IMG/VR virus record: IMGVR_UViG_3300032323_000939 | Span: 31,506-95,505 of that record | Direction: 5' to 3' (one strand) | Origin: a virus | Length of the DNA stretch: 64,000 nt | Part shown: positions 1 through 8,577 of the stretch, one piece after another | How positions within the stretch are numbered: the first letter of the stretch is position 1 | How the letters are laid out: each line of letters begins with the position of its first letter | Notes under the pieces: generated by a model | The model's database searches: none | Seen by the model: only the letters and a program-made list of their open reading frames with translations | What the model was told of the DNA's origin: nothing | Translations under genes and position numbers: made by a program

Positions 1-74
1 AACGGGTCAGCAACCGCAACTGCTAAATCTACCCATTCTGAGCCAGTGTAAACTTGTGCTGACTTGTAGGTCAT
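1..74 (-). CDS. Partial tail/fibre-type protein, N-terminal 24 codons
   Basis: An ATG at 74 opens a frame that runs off the left edge of the window. The visible residues start MTYKSAQVYTGSEWVDLAVA. The short segment with YTGSEW resembles the 'Y-x-G-x-x-W' motif seen at the start of phage fibre and virion proteins, but too little is visible to name it. The start codon overlaps the stop of the upstream gene (ATGA), so it belongs to the same late operon. Confidence 0.6.
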   Translation of the reverse strand, partial: MTYKSAQVYTGSEWVDLAVAVADP

Positions 75-724
75 ACTGCGCCTCCCATAAGAATTAATAT
101 TGGGTCTACCTCTGGAACGTAAGGACTTACCCAAGCAGTATCATAATCACTGCTAGAACTCTTTGCTAGTAATTGACCAGATTCTCCACCTGATGGAAGA
201 CCTGATGAAGTTGTTAGTTGTGCGACATTTGATGTTGAATCAACCCAGATAGTTCCTGCTGGAACAGACGATGGTTGAGATGATGCGTAAACAATTGGAA
301 CTAATTTCTTATCACTTGTGTAGATTTCGCCAGCAGCATCTACCTTGGATATTACAGTTCCTGCTGAAGTTTGAAATTCAACTAGGTTTGCTGTTTGACT
401 AGATGCGCCCTTTACAATTAATCCCTTTATTGCGGCGCCAGAGGCCACAATACTTGAGCCACCACTGCGTGACACATAGTCATCATAGACATCTTTAATG
501 CCATACTCCATATTTGCAAGACGATCTTTTAAGGTGTTCCAGTTTGTAGTGACTACATCAAAAACACCAACCCAACCAGAGCCAGTCTTGATAAATGTTC
601 CTAGGTTTGCCTGTAAGGAGTTAACCTCTTCTTGAAGGCTATTTACGTGTTCGGCAAGTACAGTGTCAGTAAAGTCGACCTTTGTAGTAAAGGACTTTAC
701 CGATGCGGGATATGATGCTGTCAC
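71..724 (-). CDS. Fibre/tail-associated structural protein
   Basis: This 217-residue protein has a GTG start behind an AGAGGA ribosome site six bases upstream. Residues 1-50 (YPASVKSFTT, then DTVLAEHVNSLQEEVNSLQ) form a helical start of a kind I recall in actinophage and freshwater-phage virion proteins. The middle (residues 90-140) looks like a beta-rich 'IKGLIVKGASSQTANLVE' fibre repeat of the type that holds a trimer together. The C-terminus is Ser/Gly-rich. It is the last complete gene of the tail operon, downstream of the baseplate spike, which fits a fibre or spike attachment. The exact role is inferred from position. Confidence 0.6.
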   Translation of the reverse strand: MTASYPASVKSFTTKVDFTDTVLAEHVNSLQEEVNSLQANLGTFIKTGSGWVGVFDVVTTNWNTLKDRLANMEYGIKDVYDDYVSRSGGSSIVASGAAIKGLIVKGASSQTANLVEFQTSAGTVISKVDAAGEIYTSDKKLVPIVYASSQPSSVPAGTIWVDSTSNVAQLTTSSGLPSGGESGQLLAKSSSSDYDTAWVSPYVPEVDPILILMGGAV

Positions 725-789
725 TTAACTTCCTCTCAGACCTATCGGTCTATTTTCTCTTGTTTGCCCCTTATTTACTTCCTGAACTC

Positions 790-1491
790 CTATGCGATCT
801 GATTAACCGTCAAAATAATAGATGGGATTCCTGGTCTAGTTGGGCTAGTTTGAGCGCCCTCTGCGTAAAGTCTCATGTCTGTATCTGCGGAGGACCAGTT
901 TATTTGAAAATAATCTTTAGCCTTTGCCTTAACGAACCAGTTCCAAGCAGCAACCATTTTCATATTGTTTTTATCAAGTTCAATTCTAGTATTTGAATTT
1001 GGAACATTTGTTCCATTTTTAGAGATCCAAACATCAGCATTGTCATTTCCAGAGTCGGTCTTATCAAATTGAGCAGAAAATTGAATGTTATAGGTTCCAG
1101 AAAATTCAAGAGTTATTCTTGAAGAACTAACTATAGAGACACCCTGGGTTATATCAGTGTTGTTAAATGTCATTATATTTCTAGAGGTAGCACCAGCGTT
1201 AGTCTGTATCTGTGTGCTGTAAAAAGAACCATGAGAAAACATTCCTTGAGGAGTGCCACCAAATTCCCCAATCCATACTGGATAATCTGGGTCCCCACCA
1301 ATATAAAATACGTAGACTCCAGAACCTACTTTTGGCGGTCTTTTTGTAGAGAGTACAGGCCAAATCCAATCAGTTGTTTCTGTATCAGTAATTTGATTTA
1401 TAGAAACTTTAATTCTACGTAAATTTTGTGGGTCTTTTATGTTTTTTACAACAGCCCTATAAATTCCGTAATAACGTTTTACGGGGTCCAT
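790..1491 (-). CDS. Baseplate hub/spike protein, OB-fold (gp5/gpV-like)
   Basis: This 233-residue protein starts MDPVKRYYGIYRAVVKN, then RRIKVSINQI and a VGSGVYVFYIGGDPDYPVWIG segment. That pattern is typical of the OB-fold of phage baseplate assembly protein V/T4 gp5: a short beta barrel carrying 'G-x-W-V-x-F-x-x-G-D-x-x-x-P-V'. From about residue 90 on, the sequence changes to a beta-sandwich-like region (ITLEFSGTYNIQFSAQFDK) reminiscent of C1q/TNF-like jelly rolls at fibre tips. It overlaps the start of the baseplate J-like gene's stop by one base, so translation is coupled. The OB assignment is fairly firm; the C-terminal domain is inferred. Confidence 0.7.
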   Translation of the reverse strand: MDPVKRYYGIYRAVVKNIKDPQNLRRIKVSINQITDTETTDWIWPVLSTKRPPKVGSGVYVFYIGGDPDYPVWIGEFGGTPQGMFSHGSFYSTQIQTNAGATSRNIMTFNNTDITQGVSIVSSSRITLEFSGTYNIQFSAQFDKTDSGNDNADVWISKNGTNVPNSNTRIELDKNNMKMVAAWNWFVKAKAKDYFQINWSSADTDMRLYAEGAQTSPTRPGIPSIILTVNQIA

Positions 1492-3047
1492 TACGCCTCA
1501 CTAAGGTTTATGTTCTCTTCTTTAATGCGGAAAATTTCTCCAGCACTTCCAGTTAGAGTTGTAAGCCCACTGTCACCCTCTTCATGCAAGGCAGTAACAT
1601 TAACGGTTTTTACTCCTGGTGCCTGTTGAAGAACAAACTCAATATCTACTGGATAGATTGTGTCTTGAAATTGCATTCCGTTATATCCAAATCCAGTAAG
1701 CAATGCTATTTTTAAGTTTTCCTCAACTTCAGCAACTGTGTACTGATCTAATTTTACGTATGAAAAAGTAATTACAACATCTACATAGGTAGGTGGTTGA
1801 ATGGTAACTGTTGTTCCAATTAAAACCTTATCAGACAGTGTTTCCTCTACTTCTTCTTTTATTCTTTCATATTCAGCGGTAGGGTCTCCATTATCATCTA
1901 ACCCAGGAGCCAGGTCGGTATCTAACGCAGTCCTACTTGGGGCAATATAGACAGTAACTGATGTCCAGACAGCCGCTGTCGCATTTGCTTTCCCTACCCC
2001 ACTTGCTGATAGAGATAGATCTGAAAAATCTTTTAATGTTACCGCTCTATTTCCAGAGCGCAAAGAGGCAGGAGCAGCAATTCTAATTTGTTGATCGCTC
2101 TCTGGATCAGATCCTCCAACACCAGTTGTAGCATTTGTAACTGTTACAGAACCTTGTAATGCTGTAAGTTGTGCCTCTGATAGCCCGTCAACATAGGTAA
2201 TAGTATCTATGACACTTGCTACAATATTTCCAACAGTTCCTCCACCAATAATATATTTTGCTCTTATCTCTGAGAATGAAGTTGGAATAACTCCAGATAC
2301 TCCATCACCAAAATTTATTGTGACGACGTTGTTTTCATCAACAAAGACCGTGTACACAAGATCAGTTGAACTGTAATCAATTAGATGCTGTACCTCAGTC
2401 CACTTAGAGTATATGTCGCCATCTTGAATGTAGATCTCAATTGATCCGTCTACCACTGGGGTTTCCCCTAATTCAAAAGACATATTAGGAGAACCATTAG
2501 ATGTGCCAATTAACTCTCCGTATGCATTTGTTCCCTCAGCAATTAGTGTCACTGATTGTCCATGAGAAGCACTGACCGTGTCTTCTCCAGGAACCTCATC
2601 TACAGCAGCAGGAATAGTTGCTTCTACGTTAGTTGTAAAGTAAAGGGTTTCAACAGTGTCGGCAGTCCTGACATCTCCAGCCACAACACTGCCTGCAGGT
2701 ATTGTTACGGTTGCGTCAGATGCGTTAAAGAAAGTTACATCAACTGTTGCTTGTCTATAGCCAGCAGGAACATATCCATATGTCTGGGCAATATTTAAAA
2801 GGCTGTCTCTTTGCGTAGCGGTTTCAATAAACGCTTCATTTGCTGTTCTATCAATATAGAAAGAAACCATGTCTCCTAGATATGCAAACGCTTCAACTAG
2901 AGCAACACCAAAGTCTGCTGGATCTGCTGCTGTCCAGTTTGGTACTCTCTCTTGGATACGAGTAATTAAGACCTCACGTAAAGAGTAATAATCTCTTCCT
3001 GTGTAATCAATAGAGATAGGGATATTTGATACAGGCGTTACTGTCAT
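1491..3047 (-). CDS. Baseplate J-like protein (baseplate wedge)
   Basis: This 518-residue protein belongs to the phage P2 gpJ/T4 gp6 wedge family. Supporting segments are YTGRDYYSLREVLITRI near residue 15, then VPNWTAADPADFGVALVEAFAYLGDMVSFYIDR (residues 35-65), which is the hallmark of J-like proteins. A central beta domain ends in INFGDGVSGVIP (about 248-260), and the C-terminal part contains the LRSGNRAVTLKDFSDLSL segment. The length is usual for the family. It sits between the gp25-like and spike genes in the canonical baseplate order and overlaps the gp25-like stop by four bases. Confidence 0.93.
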   Translation of the reverse strand: MTVTPVSNIPISIDYTGRDYYSLREVLITRIQERVPNWTAADPADFGVALVEAFAYLGDMVSFYIDRTANEAFIETATQRDSLLNIAQTYGYVPAGYRQATVDVTFFNASDATVTIPAGSVVAGDVRTADTVETLYFTTNVEATIPAAVDEVPGEDTVSASHGQSVTLIAEGTNAYGELIGTSNGSPNMSFELGETPVVDGSIEIYIQDGDIYSKWTEVQHLIDYSSTDLVYTVFVDENNVVTINFGDGVSGVIPTSFSEIRAKYIIGGGTVGNIVASVIDTITYVDGLSEAQLTALQGSVTVTNATTGVGGSDPESDQQIRIAAPASLRSGNRAVTLKDFSDLSLSASGVGKANATAAVWTSVTVYIAPSRTALDTDLAPGLDDNGDPTAEYERIKEEVEETLSDKVLIGTTVTIQPPTYVDVVITFSYVKLDQYTVAEVEENLKIALLTGFGYNGMQFQDTIYPVDIEFVLQQAPGVKTVNVTALHEEGDSGLTTLTGSAGEIFRIKEENINLSEA

Positions 3048-3445
3048 AACAACTCCTCATAAATTGGTTTAGCACCGTCAATAAGAACCAAACCAACTAT
3101 GGTGCTAACTACTTCGTTGTTTGGCAATCCGTATACGACCTCTATGTTCAAAACATTAGTGTACTCATCTGACGTTACATTAACTTTTTCTAGAGTAAGG
3201 AGTTGAAGTTGCTCTCCAAATGCCTTGTTAACTTCAGCCCTAATTTCTGCAACCGCAGACTCCTCAGAGTTAAATAGTGAGAATGGAATAATTGTGCCTA
3301 GAGTTGGGCGCATTACTCTCTCTCTTAAAGTTGTGCCTAAAACAGAACGAACTCTGTCAGCCCACAACTTAGATTGCTCTGTAGTAACTCCAACAGATCC
3401 ATATGGATCAATAGAGAAAGGTAATGAGATAGAGGCTTCAGCCAT
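3044..3445 (-). CDS. Baseplate wedge protein, gp25/gpW-like
   Basis: This 133-residue protein matches the gp25-like family: LPFSIDPYGSVGVTTEQSKLWADRVRSVLGTTLRERVMRP near the start, followed by GTIIPFSLFNSEESAVAEIRAEVNKAF. This small protein binds the gpJ/gp6 wedge and nucleates sheath assembly in contractile-tailed phages. It overlaps both neighbours by one to four bases, as expected for a translationally coupled baseplate operon. The family is usually 110-140 residues, so it is full length. Confidence 0.88.
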   Translation of the reverse strand: MAEASISLPFSIDPYGSVGVTTEQSKLWADRVRSVLGTTLRERVMRPTLGTIIPFSLFNSEESAVAEIRAEVNKAFGEQLQLLTLEKVNVTSDEYTNVLNIEVVYGLPNNEVVSTIVGLVLIDGAKPIYEELL

Positions 3446-4701
3446 TATTTACCCTTCCATGTTCTTGGTGTTACTTTATACCCAACAATATTTTGACTAA
3501 CAATAGTTGTAGGAGCACTTAGTTTAGTCGAGGTTGGCTTCCTTTTGTTGGCGGTAACTAACTCTTTCTTTACATTCCTAACAGGAATTGAGCCAGCGGT
3601 TGAGGGCCTGTACGCACTCGGCTTATTTTTTCCAACGCCATCTGTTGCACAGGTAAATTCCACCTGATATCTACCATCAATATGGAGGAAGTGTTCAACT
3701 TGCTTTATAATCCAAAAGCCATCACTTGTATCTCCAGTGCCTCTAACCTCAATAGTTCTCCAAGGAGCAATTCTTGGGTCTCCTTGTCCAATTCCCTTTG
3801 CTGGTATAGATAGCCTTGCCATCTGTGCTCTCGCTTCAGATAGATACTTAGACATATCCTTACTTGCAATAACTGTAGATGTTTCAATACTAGAAAATAA
3901 TGGTGCCTTTGTATTTTCTCTGAAGTTCTTTCCCACCGTATTAGGAGAAGAACTAGATTTATAGACTTTTCCAGAGATTGGGTCTACACCTCCAACAGTA
4001 TTACCTGTTCTAGAGTAGTCATTGGTCTCAATATAGTCTCCAATTTTAGGCTCAAACATATCTAGGGTTGGTGCATTGTAGACGCTCATAGGACTCTGTA
4101 GTGGGTTCTTAAAAGACATTACTGGGATAGTTGTCATAAATAAATTTACCATTTCATCTATTGGATGAAAGTGAAGTTCAGTTCCTATTACTTGAACACC
4201 GTATCCGATGCGATTGGCTAACTCATTTAACTTTTCCCAATATGAATGACCAGCCAATGATTGTTGAGTAAACCGTATTGGACTAGGTGTTACGAACGGC
4301 TTTAGTTTTACTCTTTTAGCAATGTCTAATGCAATATCAGATGCGGTTTTATTTATCCAGATCTTAGAGGTTCTTTCTTTTAAGGGATATGAAGCACCAA
4401 TAACCGTAACCTTGATTCCCCGCTCAATCTTTTGAACTGTTGGATAAGAAACATCAACAGCATACCCATAAAACTTCTCAGACATTTTGTCATTACTCCA
4501 AAGAATTTCTACAGGAACTCCTGTTTTCAAACCTCTAATGATGGCTGAACTAATTCTTGAATAGTATAATTCAACTATATCGTGTTTCCCTATTTCTTGA
4601 TTTATAGTAATACTACGGACAGGTAGGTTTACTCCAGGAAAATCTGGATAAGTTACTTTAAAAGAACTTCCAAATCTATTTTGACGTAAAGGATCACGCA
4701 T
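3445..4701 (-). CDS. Baseplate hub protein, late-control-D/gp44-like
   Basis: This 418-residue protein has a beta-rich N-terminal half (FKVTYPDFPGVNLPVRSI) and the segment VEILWSNDKMSEKFYGYAVDVS. It then carries KTASDIALDIAKRVKLKP, SYWEKLNELANRIGYGVQVIGTELHF, the classic phage late control D/gp27-type hub pattern in which a LysM-like 'I-A-x-x-I-A' helix precedes the second barrel. The C-terminal ~60 residues are Lys/Thr/Pro-rich and probably flexible. It sits between the LysM tail protein and the gp25-like gene and overlaps the former by eight bases. It should form the threefold hub carrying the spike encoded downstream. Confidence 0.85.
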   Translation of the reverse strand: MRDPLRQNRFGSSFKVTYPDFPGVNLPVRSITINQEIGKHDIVELYYSRISSAIIRGLKTGVPVEILWSNDKMSEKFYGYAVDVSYPTVQKIERGIKVTVIGASYPLKERTSKIWINKTASDIALDIAKRVKLKPFVTPSPIRFTQQSLAGHSYWEKLNELANRIGYGVQVIGTELHFHPIDEMVNLFMTTIPVMSFKNPLQSPMSVYNAPTLDMFEPKIGDYIETNDYSRTGNTVGGVDPISGKVYKSSSSPNTVGKNFRENTKAPLFSSIETSTVIASKDMSKYLSEARAQMARLSIPAKGIGQGDPRIAPWRTIEVRGTGDTSDGFWIIKQVEHFLHIDGRYQVEFTCATDGVGKNKPSAYRPSTAGSIPVRNVKKELVTANKRKPTSTKLSAPTTIVSQNIVGYKVTPRTWKGK

Positions 4702-4969
4702 CTGGAATTCTTAACTGTGTGCCAGCAGGAATACTGGTTGGATCTAGTATCTCTGGATTAATGTCTAATATTTCCCACCACATCGACGGATCACCCAGGT
4801 ATCTTGATGCTAGGTTATCTAGCCGATCTGTTTCTGTAAATTCATATATAAAGAAAGACTGGACATAAGTTGGTTGCTCTCTAAATACGGATAAGTCATA
4901 CTGTCTTTTACGAGCATTCCACGCCTTAAAGATACGGCCATCTGCATAACGACTGTCTAAAAATATCAT
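4694..4969 (-). CDS. LysM-like baseplate protein (gpX/gp53-type)
   Basis: This 91-residue protein ends in a compact LysM-like unit: ETDRLDNLASRYLGDPSMWW, then EILDINPEILDPTSIPAGTQLRIP. Small proteins of this kind (P2 gpX, T4 gp53 C-terminus) glue wedge or hub parts together and do not bind peptidoglycan. The N-terminal YADGRIFKAWNARKRQYDLSVF is typical of the phage version. It lies between the tube-initiator-like gene and the hub gene, with an eight-base overlap with the hub. Confidence 0.85.
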   Translation of the reverse strand: MIFLDSRYADGRIFKAWNARKRQYDLSVFREQPTYVQSFFIYEFTETDRLDNLASRYLGDPSMWWEILDINPEILDPTSIPAGTQLRIPDA

Positions 4970-4976
4970 TGTCTAG

Positions 4977-6332
4977 TTACTCCTCTGTCGCTGAATCGTA
5001 GAATCGGTGGCACGTTATATCCACAGAAGAAATAATTGGAACCATTCTGTCGTTGAATATTAAGTGCTTAACTTCTAAAGAACCAATTCTTACTAAGTAT
5101 CTAAGGCCATCTCCTAAATGAAGTTCTATAGGCAATCCGTTTAACCAACCCTTATCTGCTGTCCTACCATTTAATCCAGAATCATATGTAGAGTTTAATC
5201 CCATAAGTGTTTTGAACAGGTACTCCATGTCGTACATGGTTCCTCTTCTATAGATTTCCTGTAAGTCACTAGTAGCAACAGTAAACGGATATGGGTCTTT
5301 AACTCCCGCTATTAACCCATTTGAGTTTAAGTAAGACATATCATTTGTTCTATTTAAAAGCACAGTAAAAGAGATAGTGCTGTTTAATAAACCTAAACTT
5401 ACTGGAGTAGATTTGTCTAGTCCGCTTTGCACAACTTCCCAGTTAACACCAGTTGCAATACCCCAAGTCATACCAACTTCTTTAGGGTTGTATAAAAATT
5501 TAAAGCCGTATAACTGGTCATCGTAATCTGCTTGTCTTCCAGTAGTAGATCCGTACAAACTTGTTAAAAATGCTCTACTCATTTGAATAGTGCCTTTTGC
5601 GCCAGTAACTCCCTTCCAAGCATTTTCTGCTCTCTCGTAATTACCTGGATCAGAAATTGTTCTTAAAGTATTTTGTTGTTGTGGGCTTGCATTAACTACA
5701 GATGTACCATCTGCATTGGTTACTGTAATGCCAGGAGTTAGATACGAAGTTCTAGTCATTGGAGCGTTGTACTTATATACAACTGGTGCAGGCGCAGCGT
5801 TCTTTACTACAGGTGAACCAGACGGCTTCTTTGTTGTTTTTTTAGTGGTTTTAGTTTCTTTACTAACCTTTACTTGATCTTTAGCATCTTTTGTAGCGCC
5901 CTCAATAATTGTTTTTTGAATTGATAGTCTTGTATTGTAAGCATTTGTGTATGCGGTAGTTAATGAGTTTACTTGAGCCTGTAATGGAGATACGTTTAAT
6001 CCAAAATAAGCATTGATAGCGTTCTGTTCACCTACAGTAATGGTGGTGCCTCCAGGAGATCCTGGTTGTATAGCAGCAACCTTTAAATTATCAAGTTCTG
6101 TTTTTGCTGTTGCTAAAAGTTTTTCTGCAGAAAGTTTCTGTGCTTTAAAAGAGTTCTCAACTTGTACAATATACTGAAGTCGTTGCTGAGTTTTTGCTCG
6201 TGCCGCTGCGGCAGCCTTTACTTCTTTTTCTTTTGCTCTTGCATTTGCTTGAGCCTCAAGTTGAGCCGCATAGGCTGCGCCAATGTTTGCTGGTCTAGAA
6301 AATGCATTAGGATTTCCGTGTTCGCCAGCCAT
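4977..6332 (-). CDS. Tube-initiator/baseplate-like protein with coiled-coil N-terminus
   Basis: This 451-residue protein has an Ala/Lys/Gln-rich coiled coil (residues 20-130) and a Lys/Thr linker (about 155-180). The C-terminal domain (about 270-451) is beta-rich, with GFKFLYNPKEVGMTWGIATG and ISFTVLLNRTNDMSYL. The 'F-x-F-N-P' opening and the position directly after the tape measure resemble contractile-injection-system tube/initiator proteins that connect tape measure and hub. The C-terminal domain ends with the strands VRIGSLEVKHLIFNDRM. It overlaps the tape-measure stop by one base. The family call is by pattern and position only. Confidence 0.55.
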   Translation of the reverse strand: MAGEHGNPNAFSRPANIGAAYAAQLEAQANARAKEKEVKAAAAARAKTQQRLQYIVQVENSFKAQKLSAEKLLATAKTELDNLKVAAIQPGSPGGTTITVGEQNAINAYFGLNVSPLQAQVNSLTTAYTNAYNTRLSIQKTIIEGATKDAKDQVKVSKETKTTKKTTKKPSGSPVVKNAAPAPVVYKYNAPMTRTSYLTPGITVTNADGTSVVNASPQQQNTLRTISDPGNYERAENAWKGVTGAKGTIQMSRAFLTSLYGSTTGRQADYDDQLYGFKFLYNPKEVGMTWGIATGVNWEVVQSGLDKSTPVSLGLLNSTISFTVLLNRTNDMSYLNSNGLIAGVKDPYPFTVATSDLQEIYRRGTMYDMEYLFKTLMGLNSTYDSGLNGRTADKGWLNGLPIELHLGDGLRYLVRIGSLEVKHLIFNDRMVPIISSVDITCHRFYDSATEE

Positions 6333-8410
6333 TATTTACTCCCAACTGTATTAAGTGCTCTATCTTTTAACAGGATGTCTCTTACTCTCTTTGCAAAGGC
6401 AATTGCTTCTGCATCAGATGCCTTATCAATTGTTAAAGTAATGTTCACTGTTTGTCCGCTACCCATTGGTGCATTACTACCAGTGTTATTAGCACTATAA
6501 CCTGGGATAGTTGTTCCCCAAGGAGAAGCGTTTACTGCGCCAAGGACTGCGGCAGTACTTGTTCCTTGTTTTAATGCTGCAAGGATATTACTGTATCTTC
6601 CATTTTGCAGCGTTTGAACAGTTGCAGATAATCCAGCATCATAACTTGCGTATTTTTGTACGCCAACAGAGTTCATACTTCCAGTTGAACCGCTTGTCCT
6701 TAACGTAGTGTTTAATGGATTAAACATCGCACTGTTTATACCAAGACCAGTTGACTTACCGCCACCGCCACCTTCAAACTTCATCCAAGTAGTCATAGCA
6801 GCAATATTGCTATCGGTTATTGGCGCATTAATTCTAGATAATAAATCAGTTGCAAATTGTGTCTCTGTTGCATTTCCACTTATTACTGGTGCATTCTTTG
6901 TTGAGGTCATTGATTGAACTGCTTTTGTTCCAAGATAACCTAGACCTGTAAGAACTCCACCAGCAATTGCACCTGGTACAGCACCAACACCACCAGCAAA
7001 TGAACCAGCAATACCACCAGCAGCAGCGCCAATACCAACACTACTTAAGAATCCCTGACCACTAGCAGCACCTACAACGCCTCCAACAATAGGTACGGCT
7101 CTTCCAAGAGCCATTGCACCACCTCTAACAGCAACACCTCCCGCTGTTTGTGCAGCAGTCTGTGCAACTGTTGTAGCAGCCACTTGTCCAGCACCTCTAG
7201 CCGCCATTGCGATCCCTGCTTTAGCCAACGCTGCACGAGCACCAGCAGCAACGGCAATTGTGCCTGCTGCTCCAGCAATACCGCCAAGCACTCCGCTTAC
7301 ACCAGCGCCAGGACCTGAACTTGAGAATGCTTGTAACGCACCTTTTAATTCAAAAAATTTATCAGGCAATCCCTCTAATGATTTATTTAATTTTGTTATT
7401 AAATCTGCTGCGCCACCAAGACCACGCAGTTGTGCCTCTGTTCCACGTTCCATTAAAGATGTTGCCGAAGTATTCATCTGGTAAATACCCATACTTGGGT
7501 TATCAGCACCAGACATGTTTGCTAAATCAAAGCCCTGTCCTTGACTAAAGGCGGTGAATGCCCTAACCATTAATTCTTTTTGATTTGTATCAAATCCTAG
7601 GTTTGTAAGTTCAGCACCAGCAAAGCCCTCTCGAACTGAGACCGCAATATCTCTCGCAGTTAATCCTTGTTGATTTCTAAATAAACGTCTGTAAAGTTGT
7701 CTAGCAATATCTTCAGTACTTCTAATTTCTCCAGTCTTTGTATTGATTGTACTTATACCTAATTGATAAAGATTCCCACCCATTGCTCCAGTGTGTAATC
7801 CACCAATTGCTGCAGCCGCAGTTGCATTAGGCATATTAAATCCACGAGCAGCGCCACCAACTTCTCCCATAGCCTGAGTGAATGACGCTGTTCCAGGAAG
7901 TATGTTGTAACCCTGAGCAAGCATTGCAGCGGCTGCTGCATCTTCTCCCATGCCAGTAATGCCACCCCTAAGAGCACCAAATGTTGCTGCTGCTAAGCCA
8001 GCACGAGTCATTCCTGGTGCACGAGTGGCTGCTCCATAGAAACCAGAAGCACGAGATACAGTCATTCCTAAATCTGGAAGTGCGGCATAAGCACCGCCTG
8101 CAAGACCTAAGCCAAGTTGAATACCACCAATAGTCGCTGCGCCAGTTTTAGAGTATGCCCAAGGCATAGCATTTTGAGCACCACCAGTAGTTGAGGAGAA
8201 GGTGGCATTACTTGTTCCCAAGTTCATGCCAGGGCTTTGTCCCATGTTCATACCTAGGACCTGTTTTACACTGCCAAGAGTTGTACCAGCAAGGCCAGTT
8301 ACTTTTTTTAAACCTTCGACAAGTTTATCTACTTGAGAGTTTAAACCCTTTAAACCTTTTTCAACATTGGAAATAGAACTAACGGGATCGTTATTGCCAA
8401 TACTAACCAT
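6332..8410 (-). CDS. Tail tape measure protein with lysozyme-like domain
   Basis: This 692-residue protein follows the tail chaperones, as tape measures do. It has an N-terminal coiled-coil-like region (VEKGLKGLNSQVDKLVEGLKK), a long Ala/Gly-rich helical and transmembrane-prone centre (about 95-510) and a C-terminal globular domain. That domain (about 535-650) has WMKFEGGGGG, then FNPLNTTL, NSVGVQKYASYDAGLSATVQ and LQNGRYSNIL. I recognise this as the tail-tip lysozyme/glucosaminidase-like unit that opens the wall during entry. The start at 8410 is chosen over an in-frame ATG at 8425 because AGGAG at 8416-8420 lies five bases upstream of 8410 and inside the longer reading. Confidence 0.85.
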   Translation of the reverse strand: MVSIGNNDPVSSISNVEKGLKGLNSQVDKLVEGLKKVTGLAGTTLGSVKQVLGMNMGQSPGMNLGTSNATFSSTTGGAQNAMPWAYSKTGAATIGGIQLGLGLAGGAYAALPDLGMTVSRASGFYGAATRAPGMTRAGLAAATFGALRGGITGMGEDAAAAAMLAQGYNILPGTASFTQAMGEVGGAARGFNMPNATAAAAIGGLHTGAMGGNLYQLGISTINTKTGEIRSTEDIARQLYRRLFRNQQGLTARDIAVSVREGFAGAELTNLGFDTNQKELMVRAFTAFSQGQGFDLANMSGADNPSMGIYQMNTSATSLMERGTEAQLRGLGGAADLITKLNKSLEGLPDKFFELKGALQAFSSSGPGAGVSGVLGGIAGAAGTIAVAAGARAALAKAGIAMAARGAGQVAATTVAQTAAQTAGGVAVRGGAMALGRAVPIVGGVVGAASGQGFLSSVGIGAAAGGIAGSFAGGVGAVPGAIAGGVLTGLGYLGTKAVQSMTSTKNAPVISGNATETQFATDLLSRINAPITDSNIAAMTTWMKFEGGGGGKSTGLGINSAMFNPLNTTLRTSGSTGSMNSVGVQKYASYDAGLSATVQTLQNGRYSNILAALKQGTSTAAVLGAVNASPWGTTIPGYSANNTGSNAPMGSGQTVNITLTIDKASDAEAIAFAKRVRDILLKDRALNTVGSK

Positions 8411-8571
8411 CAGTACTCCTTCCATATCTATTCTTGGCTATCTCTAACCAGTTATTTCTTTCTCTTTTAGACAAAATCTTTATGTCTTCTAGAGTCCAAC
8501 CTTCGTACAAGTGCGTTAATGCTGCCCACTCAGAGAATAGGCGCATGTAGTGCGTTACGCTAGAACCGAAA
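8403..8571 (-). CDS. Tail assembly chaperone downstream frame (T-like), +1 frameshift extension
   Basis: An overlapping frame follows the chaperone gene. From the shift point it reads GSSVTHY and then a 47-codon segment starting MRLFSEWAALTHLYEGWTLE at 8546. It is rich in aromatic residues and helix formers, unlike random sequence. Its stop (8403-8405) overlaps the tape-measure ATG. No ribosome site precedes the ATG at 8546. The +1 frame is closed by TAG immediately upstream of GAT CAT TAT TTC, so the window for a shift is under 20 bases. This is the classic position for a frameshifted G/GT-type tail chaperone, giving a fusion of about 321 residues. Independent initiation at 8546 remains possible. 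Confidence 0.6.
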
Positions 8572-8577
8572 TAATGA
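8560..8577 (-). promoter_or_regulatory. Candidate +1 programmed frameshift site
   Basis: On the minus strand the zero frame reads TTA TTT CGG TTC TAG. When TTT (8569-8571) is in the P site, a slip of one base forward re-pairs tRNA-Phe on TTC, leaving GGT in the A site. The slow-looking CGG codon and a stop two codons later favour slippage, as in other UUU-C type +1 sites. This is inferred from sequence only. Confidence 0.5.
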
